Notes under the pieces: model-generated
The model's database searches: none
What the model was told of the DNA's origin: nothing
Seen by the model: only the letters and a program-made list of their open reading frames with translations
Part shown: positions 12,966-25,110 of the stretch, in pieces
How the letters are laid out: each line of letters begins with the position of its first letter
Numbering within the stretch: position 1 is the stretch's first letter
Position numbers and translations under genes: made by a program
NCBI GenBank assembly: GCA_037074705.1
Contig: CM073591.1
Span: forward strand, 164,514,032-164,578,031
Source of the DNA: Zhengitettix transpicula
Taxonomy: Eukaryota; Arthropoda; Insecta; Orthoptera; Tetrigidae
Length of the DNA: 64,000 nucleotides
Direction of reading: 5' to 3'

Positions 12966-14686
12966 TCGCATAGAGATAAAACTTTAATCAGTTTAGATTA
13001 CTTTATCCAAAAAGATGTATTAATTATTTTTAGTATACAACCTTCTTCAATTTACTGTGCCTAGTTTTACAAAAGGAGCAAGCAACAGCTTTACGTATTC
13101 TAGAGTTAAATTACTACAATCGAAAAATTGTGTAGCATTTTATTTATTTGAAACTTAATGTTCAACAGATATTATCTTCCATTTTGAGTTAAAATGTCTA
13201 ACTTTTGTCTTATTATTAAAAAAAATTCCTATAGTTAATTATTTCGCCGATTGCGTTTAAAATCTTTTAATTTACAACTCTCTTGGCCATCCAGGTATTT
13301 AAAATATTCTGATTCTGCATCATAGAATCATGAGATGAGAATATTAACTTTTTTCTTAATTACCCACTAAATATACGAGGATAAATTTAAGTATCCAGTG
13401 GTATATTACTTTCATTATATCTATTTACCATGAACGAAATTTCATACTTGTTACTTTATACGAGTATTTTCTTGTAAAACTTCTGATGCTCAAATATTTC
13501 AAATTTCTGAATGTTTTTGAGTGATTATGCCCAAATAGTCATTTTGATCGAAATTAAGGCCAAGTGTTATTGTTTCCTTGTTATATTATCTTATTTACGG
13601 TTATTGCATCTATTTTTGTGGTGCAACGCTTATATTCAACGATTACTCCCAACTTAATTAATCGAATAAATATATTAAATAATTTTCGAACTTTACGACG
13701 ATTCAGTATTAAACAACCCCTAACGTTAGTATATTACGAATTCTATTATTAACGAAATATGTACTAGAAAGGTAACATTATTGAAAAATTAAATGAAAAA
13801 GTTGTATTTAAGATTTTATAATGGGGTGAATTAGTTCTGGTAAATTTAATCGGGTCTTTCGTTACCTGATTAGGAGAATTCAAACCCTCATAGAGATATT
13901 CCTCCAAGATATTGAGAATGACGTATCAACCAATCTGGACCATATTACTAAATTTATGTCCGATATGTTGATACGATAATTGCAATTTGGCATGGAAAGC
14001 TTGCATAACTTCTTTCAGCGAATTAATTTTTTTTATACAATTCTTGACGCTTAAGTTTGATAATGATAACAAATTGACTTTTATACACCCTCGCTAAAAT
14101 GTAAATAAAAATAAAATGTGAATAACAGCTCTCAGCCTACGAATATTAAAATCCACCCCATCTGGCCAGCTATCTTCAAAGTAAGAACTCCAATTTCCAA
14201 ATGTTGTCATACATAAAAAAGAGATGCCTAGTTTAACAAACCAAAAAAAATTTGAAAACACCTAAAAGTCAATATCCCATATATACCTTAACTGTCTATA
14301 AAAGTCTGCAGAATAGCAAACTAACCCAATTTCGCAGTAACAGTCATCGTCCCACATCGCATTACGAAGAATACTCTGTAGTATGAGACGTTTGGCAAAT
14401 TTATAGGACGAAAAGAGGATTTATAATTAAATAAATTTTATGTTGCATTACTTTGAAGTACCAAAAGACAAGCCCGTGTAGGTTTATTCATGTATTGGTA
14501 TGTTCACAATTGTGTTTGGTCTCCCAACGTAATGAAACATAAATTTTTCTTAAGTATTTATTCAAACTTATAAATATTTCACTTGTAAAATTAAATTTGA
14601 AAGTACTGTTTTATATAACGATAATAATATAAAAAAAATGAAGCCATTTTAACTGTCCATTATAAACGCTCTATTTTAATTTTATT
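12966..14686. other. No gene seen; AT-rich DNA
   Basis: Many stops in all frames. Nothing recognised after the mariner relic. Confidence 0.5.
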
Positions 14687-15005
14687 GCATTAAAATTGAT
14701 TAAAAGTGACGTAATTTATCAGACCAACTGCAAAGATTGTGGATTAATTTATATTGAACAGACGTCAACCAATTTAAAAACTAGAATATAGTATAAAATA
14801 AATAATGCGAAACCTAACACAAAAACGAACACAGATCGTTCATAACACCATATAAAAACAAAAATTGGCATAAATTTTGAAAATATACAAATATTAAATC
14901 ATATAAACAATAAAAATTAAAGGGCTAGAAGCGTTTTACATTTATAAAAAGTTTGAATCACAATGAATAATAATAATTAAATGGGTGATATAGGCAAAGA
15001 TTATG
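14687..15005 (+). pseudogene. Penelope-like element relic, GIY-YIG endonuclease domain
   Basis: From 14687 the frame reads ALKLIKSDVIYQTNCKDCG, then LIYIEQTSTNLKTRI, then a TAG at about 14789. This is the start of a Penelope-type GIY-YIG domain, in which a Cys pair precedes YIGQT. Here the Gly of YIG is replaced by Glu, so the nuclease would be inactive. Further pieces follow in shifted frames: FENIQILNHI (~14875-14910) and a GLEAFYIYKKF segment (~14930), matching the later part of the domain where LEA or EAL-HI-K is usual. Penelope-like elements are retroelements with a telomerase-like reverse transcriptase and a C-terminal GIY-YIG nuclease. The reverse transcriptase was not found here. Confidence 0.6.
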
Positions 15006-17290
15006 CCACGAAATGGATAATTTACATTTTTAAGGATAAGAATTTTCTAATCACGTTCCCTCCTAAATATACACGCGTAGAAAAACGCAACACATTGACG
15101 TAACGACTACTCAATGCTTGGCCTGCACCACAGGAGGATGCCAATGACACTTAGACAAAATAGTCCGTTTATTGTAATTGATTACTAACGTGTAAGATTA
15201 ATAATATTCGGGCATTTAACATTTTAATATACAAATGATAATATATATACCACTCACTCTGGACTCTGTATAAATATTTGGTTTCAAAATTGTAACAAAT
15301 AAAATTTCCTTACAGATAAATATGGCATTATCTGGTCGGGAGCTCCTGTCTTTTTAATAATTAACTACCTTTAATGTGACAACATTAAAATAAAAGTTTT
15401 ATAGGTGACTGTTAAAAGTTTTTCCTCGTTTTTATAGTATTATACTTACAAATATTAGTTAACGATTATTTCTTTACGCAGAAATTTCAAAAGAGGAACC
15501 ATGCTTATTAGAAAAATTGCGATTACATATCTAAATACACTAGATTCATTTATTGTGAAAAATCATGCTTACCAATGTAATAAAAGTACTACAGACGAAT
15601 GGCACCATGGTTCATACATAATATAATACTATAGTAATAAACAACCACCCTGTCTTTGTAACTTAAAGAGTTTTATCATAACGAATACCATATCATGGAT
15701 ACGATGACGCAAGGATAATTAAATATAAATTATTGCTCTCAAACAAGGTTCAATACAGACGACAGTAGGATTAACGACTACCTTTATGTTATTTTGATCT
15801 CTTTGACTGCACTAATAACGCCTGCTGCTGCGTTCACAGAACGGGTGAGGCGGCTGGTGTATGGGTAGGTCGTGTTTCAAGCAGAATCGGAACTAAGGGA
15901 GACGTCACGCTACCGAGACCAGCTTCGATCCCGGGAAAACATTGCCGACGAGGGCAATTAAGTACGGCATTACGCGAAGTGCAATTGGCGTCTCTCGATG
16001 CAGGCGCACCGCGGATCGATGCCCGCTCTAGTGTGTGGGCGTGGCTGAGGTTAGCCACTCTTGCAAGAGATGCCTGTCGCGGGAATTTTGCTTTATAGGA
16101 AAAGGGGAAGGGGCCACTAGGTTTGGCCAGAAGCATCTCAAGGATTCCATTCCACAGCATGACTTGTATGGAAAATCAAATTTCGCAAAACCTCTAAACT
16201 CGGCTTGCAGCATTAATGCAGTGTTTTTGTCGATAATATGCAGGGCTGATCCTCGGAAAACTATTTCTACCATATCCTAAATAATTTAGACCACACATTT
16301 TCCGTTTTAAAAGTGTTCAGATCGTGTTTCACTGGATGGTACAAGCAGTAAATATTTGAGCTTTGCATGTTAAAAATTTGACAGAACACAAACTTTATTA
16401 GTTAGCTGCTAACGATTCAAATATTTAATTATTTGCAATAATGTGTATAAGTAGAAACTATTCAGCAACTCTCTTTTCTACAACTGGCGTAAAAAGTGAA
16501 TATATATTTTCACATTTATTGTCCTAATTCATTATAGTAATCTCATATTCATGTGGAAAAATAATGTATAAAAACTTTTTGTTGTATTAAAATCGCGCCA
16601 CAAATATTACATTTATACATTTTCTTATGTGTAATTAAAAGTAATTTAATAGTTCAATAACAACTTTTCAATAGTTGCATAATATATTTATTTGATTTCC
16701 TCAGTGTTTAGGAAATTATTTACTAATTGCAAGGATTATTTGTAAATATTATATTGTAATCTATGTAATGTTAATTGTTTCATCGCAGTTAGTTAATTGC
16801 GTATTTACTATCAATTATTTGTAAATATTATACAATATTTTGTACAGAGAAAAATATCAGCTCCGGTTTTGAGTTATTCAATTGTAAAACATCAACTTGC
16901 TATTAGTTTTGGGGATATATAATGTCCTCGACTCAGGACTGAAGGCATTAATAATAATATTACTAAACACTCGTCTGAATTCAAACGTGAATGTTTAATT
17001 ACATCTTTCATAAATATGCCCTCTCATAGAGGGGGAAATTTTATGTAATTAGCACTTAGAGATTCTCAGTATACTTCTTGCAGGACATAAATTATTTGGC
17101 ACAAGAGTGTTATTTTAATAACATCCATCTTAGTTGATACTCCGAGGTGACATTTCTGAATCAATGGGTGAGATTGGATTCCTGATTTAAGATACTGCTA
17201 GACCAAGAGGAGCCATTCCTGGAAGCCATCTAATTTCGATCAACACGTTCATCCGATTATACAATTTTGAAGATCTAACTTCGGAGGCTT
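15006..17290. other. No gene seen; GC-richer segment at 15830-16280
   Basis: The GC-richer segment has overlapping open frames on both strands (81-108 codons) and a CTTCGATCCCGGG phrase resembling a pol III B-box, so it may be an old SINE or other repeat. Not resolved. Confidence 0.4.
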
Positions 17291-17765
17291 GGTTTAGAAA
17301 TAACCATTACTTGGATCTCAGCACATAGAAGAATAGAGGGATATGACCGGGTAGACTTACTAGCAAAAAGGGAAACTCGGCAGCATACAAGAGTTTACAA
17401 CCTCGCATCTAGTGAGTGGGAGGACTGCAAAGCAGGAATACTGAGGGTACTGGAGGATAGATGTTCTAGATCAATAAAACAGGAGAAACTCGACATATTT
17501 CTCAGGGAAACGGAAACCTGCAATAATATCCTTCATCCCACAAAATTTGCGAGACGTCATCGGGTGGTATTAGCTAGGCTTAGATCAATGCACTCTAATC
17601 TAAACACTCTTATCTGTTCTTCAGTTAAGCTGTCCCCTATGAATTGTCATCCAAATGATCCCCCACATCGCCTTAGAATGTCCTATCTTCAAAAAGGAAA
17701 AGGAAGACACAATAGCCTGATACTCCATCGAAGATTTCTGCTAATCGAAGGTCGCCATAAGGGAT
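17291..17765 (+). pseudogene. LINE (non-LTR retrotransposon) relic: RNase H and C-terminal zinc region
   Basis: The frame from 17297 reads EITITWISAHRRIEGYDR then VDLLAKRE, the C-terminal half of an RNase H domain as in Jockey/I-type LINEs (usual form WVPGHSGI-GNE-AD-LAK). The frame stays open through the region that links RNase H to the C-terminus (LRSMHSNLNTL at about 17580-17610). A one-base shift then gives HIALECPIFKKEKED, matching the His/Cys end of LINE ORF2 proteins. Several key residues have decayed (G to R in the GHSG motif, E to D and A to V in NERAD). No upstream reverse transcriptase was found, consistent with a 5'-truncated copy. Confidence 0.65.
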
Positions 17766-18670
17766 CTGCTGAAGGTCATGTAAATAACTGGTTTATATTA
17801 TGAATCGTAAAGTAAATAATTAAAAAAAATTCTATCATAATCAATGAGAATGTCATTAATAAATAAGTTTTAAAGATGTAATAGGGTAACAGAAGGAGTC
17901 GATCATGACCTTAATGGTTCAGGCGACTGAAAATAAAGATTATTAATAAAAAAAGTTATATTAATGTAAACAGAAAAAAATTAACACTTTAATACGTAAT
18001 CTTATGTGTATGTGTCTTGAAAGGGTTTACGAGTGAATTAAACATAATTAATTATTTAAACGAATTATTTAAAAAGAAAGCAAAGATTATTTTTTCGAAC
18101 ATGTTAAAGTTGAAACAAAGATAACTTTTGTTTAATTCGAAACTCTGTTTTCCTTAAATTGTTTTGGGTTTAACGTGTTAAGTACAATCAAATACAAGCG
18201 ATTATATGATCGGTTGACAAAGAAAATCAATGAAAAGATTGTATTAACTGGAATATGTGCAAATAAGGAAATTAACTTATATGCTCGTAATCATCGCTTT
18301 GAACTAGTAACCAAGCTGTATTTTGATATTATTTTCATAATTCTTTATATTATTGTAAATAATTATTTCTGTCTCTTTTTTTTGTGAGACAATCACATTG
18401 TACCGTCTACACCAACTGTTTAACAAAATAATACAGTTTTTTCTCTTTTCCATAGTTTTATGGTGACGCCCGTAACTGTAAGTAATTTAGTTTATGTTTT
18501 ATTATTAGGATGTGAAATGGACATATAGATATTCCCGTTAATAATTTTAGAATCCAGAATTCATTAAAGGCTTTAACGACTAAGTTAGTATGACTGGTGT
18601 TTGATTTAATTATTAAATTAATAATTAAGCAGATAGAACGAGAGATGCCACTAAAGTGATGCATAATTAA
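17766..18670. other. No gene seen; AT-rich DNA
   Basis: Nothing recognised between the LINE relic and the first 149-bp repeat. Confidence 0.5.
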
Positions 18671-18815
18671 GCATAGGATATCGTGCAATTCAGCGCTTCA
18701 TTCATGCGCTTCTTTCTGATGGCTTCGGAGAGACTTCATGCTTCAGTACGGAGATCTATCAATTTACATCTCGTGGTGGACGAAGACGGTGGTCTGTATT
18801 GACAACAACAAACAG

Positions 18816-18819
<4 letters not shown>
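18671..18819 (+). repeat. 149-bp direct repeat, copy 1
   Basis: GCATAGGATATCGTGCAATT...GACAACAACAAACAGTCTC is repeated at 20414-20562 with only a few substitutions and no length change. Copy 1 ends directly in a (TC)n(TA)n microsatellite. Nature unknown; no reading frame is shared with a known family. Confidence 0.8.
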
Positions 18820-18854
<35 letters not shown>

Positions 18855-18856
18855 TT
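18815..18856. repeat. (TC)n(TA)n microsatellite
   Basis: TC dinucleotides pass directly into TA dinucleotides at the end of the first 149-bp direct repeat. Confidence 0.95.
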
Positions 18857-20413
18857 ATACATATATTGTCGTTTACTAAAGAGACTACAAACAAATATAT
18901 GTGGTAAACACTACTTCATTAGAAGGAAAAAATGGAAGGAAGTTTACGTTGCATTCTCGCAAAACAATACTGTTTTTTACAATGCTCTGGTCTCCAATAA
19001 TTAACGAAATAATTGATTAATATTTAATTACATATTTGCAATCTCTACAATACATAAATTATATTTATTCTAGGCTTCATTATTTAACGTTAATTAGTGA
19101 TTTGGCTTCAATAATCCATTCATAATTTTAATAGTCTGTTTAATTTTATATCAAGATAAATAAAATAGGTTAATAAACAAAATATTAATTACATTTACTA
19201 TTTAATTTAAATTACTACTTGCTAAGGGTTTATTTTATGGGAAGTGTTTATCACGAGTAATTGTGGGCTACAGTTGGACACAACGTGATAGCGAAAATTT
19301 TAGTTAGGTTATACATAGATACGACTGTCATTATACATTCTTAATAAAATTTTATCGTCATGTACTCTGTGCTGCGTATTACGAAGGCGAGGAGGACGCG
19401 TTGCTTTCTCTGACGTGTAGGATGTGCCATAGGAAACAGCGGATCGTTGTTCCTTGCGTTGAAGTTGGGTCAGGCGAAAGCGAAAGAGGTCAACTCCGGC
19501 GTTGCAAATTGCAAATAATATTGGACAAGTTTTATTTTGAGTGAAAATTGGCGTCTTCTTAGATAGTAATCATAAACTAATTTCTCTTTTCCTTTTCCAT
19601 TATTTCCCAGTATTATTGTAATATCTGATGACGGCTTTTACTCTTGATTATCTCTGAGTCGCTACCACATACAGAATGACTATACTCATGTACAACCATT
19701 GTTGACACTGTCACGTGTAATAATATTCTGTGGTAACGCAATGTTATGTTTATATCGTATCCTCGAATGTTTGTCGAACCACGCAGTCCACTGTCTATTT
19801 TTCTACCATTTGATGTTTTTATTTATTTGTCCTTCGGAAGCGACGGATTTCTTAGATTTCGTTAAGGCCTTAGAACTGACCACTTAATTGACGTGTGTCC
19901 GCTGTTATCTTTGACACTAGTTCCCAACTTATATGAAATTAAAATAAAATATCGAAACAATATAAATATGCGCTCCACAAATTGCACCCTCTCCATTTCA
20001 ACAGACCTTTCCAGATATTACCCTCTGTAGCATTTCCTTGAGTATCATTGGTTCAATAAATTATTTACTTTTTATAACCTAGCCCAAAAAGTTGATTAGA
20101 ATAGTTACAGCGCAGTCGTGGTACATCAAATTATTACGAGAAAATGAATCCACGGAAACAAAATTAAAGAAACATTGTTGCTTATAGAGAACATTTAGTA
20201 TACTATATATATATTAAGGTATGATATGTTTCATTTGTGAGGTCAGGCAATAAAATCCAGTGCAACGCAGGCCTCTGTCCCAGCCTCAGGATGTATCGAA
20301 CTTCGATAAGCTGCAGGTCACGCTTGCGAGCTGCGGGACGGCCTTCCCCACGTAAACGTCCCAAGACTGGGAATAATACGAGTCCCGAGAACAGCCTCAG
20401 GGAAATCCTGGTG
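18857..20413. other. No gene seen
   Basis: AT-rich to 19340, then a moderately GC-rich stretch at 19370-19510 (GCGAGGAGGACGCG), then AT-rich. The 20235-20413 stretch is GC-rich and possibly repeat-derived. Confidence 0.45.
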
Positions 20414-20562
20414 GCATAGGATATCGTGCAATTCAGCGCTTCATTCATGCGCTTCTTTCTGATGGCTCCGGAGGGACTTCATGCTTCTGTACGGAGATCT
20501 TTCAATTTACATCTCGTGGTGGACGAAGACGGTGGTCTCTATTGACAACAACAAAGAGTCTC
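20414..20562 (+). repeat. 149-bp direct repeat, copy 2
   Basis: Near-identical to 18671-18819. It is preceded here by a moderately GC-rich stretch (20235-20413) that is absent before copy 1. In that stretch a plus-strand frame contains CNAGLCPSLRMYRT, faintly like the Cys-rich tail of piggyBac transposases, but too little to call. Confidence 0.8.
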
Positions 20563-21539
20563 ACACTTGACAACATTTACTCCTGCACGTTGAAATTTGA
20601 CTTATTGATTATTTATTGTGCAAATATATTGCGTTCAGAGTTATGTGGCTGAATGTTATACTTTCTCCTGTGTACACTACAATAATCATTAAAATAAATT
20701 TACTTAGATTACTTTAAAACCGTCACAAAGAATATATCTAAACAATTGAATAAGGTTTTCTTACTTCCATTCTAAGAAAGTATAATTGTGAGCTGTAAAT
20801 ATTGAAAAATAGGACTAGCAAAAAACTAAACGTGATTAACGAAATGGTTTGAGTCGGAACAGAAAGAATGGGAAGAAAATATGAGAAAAGGAAACTTACA
20901 ATTCGATCAGTAAATATACTTCGTTAAGCAAAAACTTATAATTGCCGGAACATTAGCTGTTGCAAAATTCACCGCAAGCTCTGAAAACGAACTGACGTTT
21001 CTTTTACTGCTCTAATTGTTGGCTCGTTTCCTTCAATTCTTTACTGGTTGCGTATTTTTCTGCTTAACAATTTCTTTCATCCCTTTTCTTAGCTATATTC
21101 TCGCCAATATAATAAGAGAAAAAAATATGTATTGGCTATAGAAACTTTGTAGAAAATCATTAATTTATTATAAATTAAAACATGAGAACTTTAATGAAAA
21201 GCTCGTTAATTCAAAAGAAAAATATTCACGAGAATATTGGGTTTCATTGAAAACATTTGTAATTTCTTTTATTATCTTAATTAGATAACCTCACAAACCG
21301 TTGAATACACGTTTTACATATTTATAAACAAAACGTAGACATAACACATGAATACAAAGGCTGATATTATATACAGAAAATAGATATGTTTTAGGTTTTA
21401 AGCTCCTTTGTCGTGTTCTGAATATCTTGTAAAACATTTATGATATACGTCCGTTTTACTATGTGGAAATAATAATAATAACACTGATAATTAAAAATAT
21501 ATTTATATGAAGTCATTTTAGACTAATGGCAGTGAATTA
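20563..21539. other. No gene seen; AT-rich DNA
   Basis: Nothing recognised. Confidence 0.5.
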
Positions 21540-21790
21540 TTTATCATATGACAGAGCTGCACCTCCGGGACAATTTATTTCCCGGTCGCTGCGGTAAATG
21601 CGTGCTTGTCAGGAAAGGGAGAGAGGTGCTACTGGTCACGTATTTCTACAAGACGGCAAGAATTTGCGTCCGCCTTAGCGTTAATGAGGGAGGGCGACCA
21701 TTAGCTACCTAATGGGTAGCTCATTAGCGAGCCGGACGCCATTACATCCCCTGCGACTAATTCTTCAGCGGCACGCGGGCCAGCCGAATG
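21540..21790. promoter_or_regulatory. Candidate regulatory element, cluster of ATTA-core sites
   Basis: A GC-rich island with at least six ATTA-core sites in 80 bases (GTTAATGAG, CCATTAGC, CTAATGGG, TCATTAGCG, CATTACAT, CTAATTC). It includes the inverted repeat GCTACCTAATGGGTAGC at 21704-21720. It contains no open frame of note. It looks like an intronic enhancer of the homeodomain-bound type, but this is inference. Confidence 0.3.
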
Positions 21791-22971
21791 CCCAGGCGAC
21801 GAGCTTTAATGACTTGTCAAAGGAATTTCCGTTGCATTCCAAGTAATTCTTCGGTATTCGTTTCAACGGTTTTATTTCTTTAAAAGAATTAAACTTAACG
21901 TGCTCGTGTTTGAAAATGATCCTTCCTCTACCCAGATGTCTGGTACGCATCCTTGAACTACCATTAAATTGAACACGCAACGAATTTGACGGAACATTAC
22001 CAAATTCTGGTTCAGCAGATTATATGCGAACACGTAACATACTTCGTCAAAGAAGATAAAATTTGATGGAACATAACAAAATTTGGGTTTCCCAGATTAG
22101 CTTGAAATAAAATGTGTACTACATACAATATCTGTGCGTCATAAGTTATTCTACTGAAAACTGTAAAAATTATTAATTGTAGATTTTTAATATTTTTAAA
22201 TCTAGGTAACGAATTAGTAATAAATTGTATGATCAAAATGAAATTATGTTTTAGAAATCCCTTGCCGATACGTTCTTAAACTTTAAATCTTTTACTAGAA
22301 ATATATTTTTATTTTCCTCTTTATTTGTTAAAGTATAATTATATTAAGCATACTTGTTCATTTCATTGTCAAATAAGAACAGAACTTATTCCGCTAAAAG
22401 ACCTCTTTTTATTAATTTTTTGAATGATAGAGGTTTTTTGTGGCGCTTATTCTATTTTATTTTTTAACAACTCACTTTTTAAAACACAATTCTTTACAAT
22501 TCAACTAAATTAGTATTACTCACAAGATTTCTATGATTCAAGATAAAATAAACTACGTCTCAACATTATGAAATATAGTTTTCGCTGATAGTTTCTCTTA
22601 GAATAACTGATATTATTCTTCATACTCAAATATGAAGTCGTTTTAAGATTTCAAATATTATTTACACATTTTTAAATACCCCGGAATACTAAAACAAAAC
22701 CATTTACCGCTATAAACTCTCCTAAGTATATTCGAATTCTGTAGTTTTACTGTAATATAAAATTGGCTATACAAAAAATAATTTTGTACCTAGATTCGGA
22801 AATATACAATGAATTTATTTATATTATTTTGGTACCTAAAATACAGGCATATTAAAAATATATTTGGTCTGCTTGGGATAACACATAAAAACTATCAAGA
22901 AATACCTAAATATTAAAGTCTGCAAGTGTATCTTCACTGAAAATGTTGACTCAATAATATTCTGTGTAATC

Positions 22972-23075
22972 CACGTTGGGAAACTCCCCTTTAATAGCAA
23001 GGGATTTGAAAGGGGGAATGCGGAAGGGTAGAGGAAGATAGCCAAGGGTTAACTAGGGCCCCCGGGCTATATTTT
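22972..23075 (+). repeat. Dispersed repeat family 'ACCCCGG', truncated copy 1
   Basis: Carries the 5' block of the family: AACTCCCCTTTAATAGCA, GGGATTTGAAAGGGGG, TGCGGAAGGGTAGAGGAAG, GGGTTAACTAGGGCCCCCGG. Continues into AT-rich DNA. The family is unnamed to me; the best full copy is at 44575-44950. Confidence 0.6.
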
Positions 23076-23382
23076 AATTTTTCTAATTTATGTACATTTT
23101 TACACATGCACAAATTGAAATTATTTTAAAAAAATTCAAAATATATAAATTTTTAGGTACTTGAAGTTATCGTATATATTTATTATTTGTTAACCACAGT
23201 AATAATATAGAATAGGCAATACACAAATAATAAGCCAGCCAACATTTGAACGAAATTATATTATTTAAATAAATCATGTCACTGAACATTATTCGTAGTT
23301 ACTGAAACAAATGGATTTTTTTGGTAATTCAAATAATGAAAACGGCTTATACCATCTTATTACTAAAACGAGATACATCACT

Positions 23383-23540
23383 TTTAGGTGAATTTCCGGG
23401 TAGGATCGTTTAAACTACAGCCCAGGGGCGCTAGTTAACCCTTGCTCTACCTTTCTACATCCCCATTTCAGTCCCATTATTATGCTAAAGAGGGGAGTGA
23501 CTACTATGTGAATTACCTTCCATATATCATGTCTACACCT
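23383..23540 (-). repeat. Dispersed repeat family, copy 2
   Basis: Inverse orientation; contains the reverse complement of the 5' block (GTTAACCCTTGCTCTACC) plus the next block (TAGGATCGTTTAAACTACAG, CACCTAAAAGTGATG on the minus strand). Confidence 0.6.
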
Positions 23541-24439
23541 TCTTATTCTTATTTTGAAGGCGTAAATATATTATGTATAGATAGTATTTTTGTTAAGAAT
23601 AAATAACGATAAAACATATTCCGTAAAACAGGCCATATTGTAATATATTTCAGTATTGATATGAGTACCTTAGATTGTATTATACGATTCAGTATTGGGC
23701 GAAATTAAATACAATAGCTGTGGGCTTATTGTATATATAGTTTAAGTGGCAGTATGATGTTTTTGACTATTCTGCAGTGTTTTATGAAAATAATATCTGT
23801 TTGAAGCAATTCATGTTTTTCAACCTTAGATTTACATTAAATAAATGTTAGTGAAGTAAACTTTTAATCTTAGTCTAGAAATACTTAAGAAAATCTCGTT
23901 TATTGCATGTGTGGTTCAGTACGCTGAATTTTCATTAGAAGAATTTTACGTAATTTTAAAGGTGCAGTGAAGTGGCTGACTGAATAAGGCATGTGCTTTG
24001 CGGACGAATGCAAATTCCACTTCCAACAGAATGCAGAAAACTGTCAAATATACCGTAAGGTTAATGTATTTCAGTAATAGCTGTTTTCCTTTGAAATTCG
24101 CGTATGAAATCGATAATAGTGAACATTTTTTTGATTTAATCATTCACTTATTTGGCAAATGAGTTAATATAACATCATATAAAAGACGTGACACTACGCT
24201 CTCTGGAAATATATACTTGTAATTGATGGAAAGAGTAATTTTGAAACTGGAACTATTAAATTCCAGGTAGAATGTGATGTATTCGTTCACGTGAAATGTC
24301 TCTTAACTTGGCAACCTCACAAAGTTTAGTGCGATGATATTAAATACCGATACTATGAATTTTATCTACGTTTTATTTTCAGGAGAAACCTAAACCACTC
24401 CTGTGCGGGGTCTGATTGAGTGATCCCACGATCACGTTT

Positions 24440-25110
24440 AAATTGGTATTATTATTAAATGTTCTGCCTACTGGTAGGTCCTTGGACTTCGCCTGTAAAT
24501 TTCCTTCTCCACGTTACCTGTCCTTAGCTTCTACTTTCATCACCAAATATCTTCTTCTTTTTCCCATCAAGTCGCCTAGCAGATAGTCTTCTTCAAACCA
24601 CCAACTTCTTCCATGTGTCTTTCGATATTGTCGTGGAATAAACATTTCCCCATCAGGAAGAAAGATCAAGATTTCTTTTCTCATAAAACCTGTAGTAAAA
24701 ATCTATCTTTTCTCATTTAGTCTTCTAAAAGCCTCTTAATAATTTACCCTATCTGCCTACATTATTTTTCAATTATTCTTCAACACTACATCTCAATACT
24801 TTCCTGGTATTTATTCTCCCTCTTTCTTAATGTCCATGTTTCTGGTCCATACAGAGCCCTGCTATAGATGTAGCACATTGCCAGGTTATTACGAAATTCT
24901 AGAGGCGATGTACTTTTCAGTAGGGCTCTTTTTTTGCTGAATGCTGTATTTATACGAGACATTATTTACCTCGTCATGTAGCCATAAATCGTTAAAAGAC
25001 TTCCAAGGTACTTGAACGGACAGACGTTTGGTTTCCCAGAGACATATGTACGGGTTCTGGTTTCTTTCATATTTTTACTGTTTCAACTTTTCTATACTTC
25101 CTTCGTGTTA
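24440..25110 (-). pseudogene. LINE reverse transcriptase C-terminal relic
   Basis: On the minus strand around 25020-24985 the phrase FKYLGSLLTIYGYMTREI appears. It is followed by the thumb-region pattern CYIYSRALYGPETWTLRKRE at about 24880-24820. This order (FKYLGS, then a long helix, then Y-ALYG-ETWTL) is characteristic of the reverse transcriptase C-terminus of many animal LINEs. Further on, at 24600-24490, is a Lys/Arg/Asp-rich tail with remnants of the usual GRGRPR region. Frameshifts and stops are frequent. Probably a 5'-truncated, ancient copy. Confidence 0.6.

Larger units (their letters stand above)
21791..24439. other. No gene seen apart from two repeat fragments
   Basis: AT-rich. 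Contains the two truncated dispersed-repeat copies listed separately at 22972-23075 and 23383-23540, in opposite orientation and about 300 bases apart. Confidence 0.5.

Noticed and set aside
15830..16280. GC-rich segment with overlapping frames on both strands as a gene
   Set aside because: Open frames on both strands overlap with similar length and no motif. A B-box-like phrase hints at an old repeat instead, but the A-box spacing is wrong for a clear SINE.
20237..20448. CNAGLCPSLRMYRT in a plus-strand frame, reminiscent of a piggyBac C-terminal Cys-rich domain
   Set aside because: Too short, only two Cys in place, and no catalytic domain upstream. Left as an unexplained GC-rich stretch.
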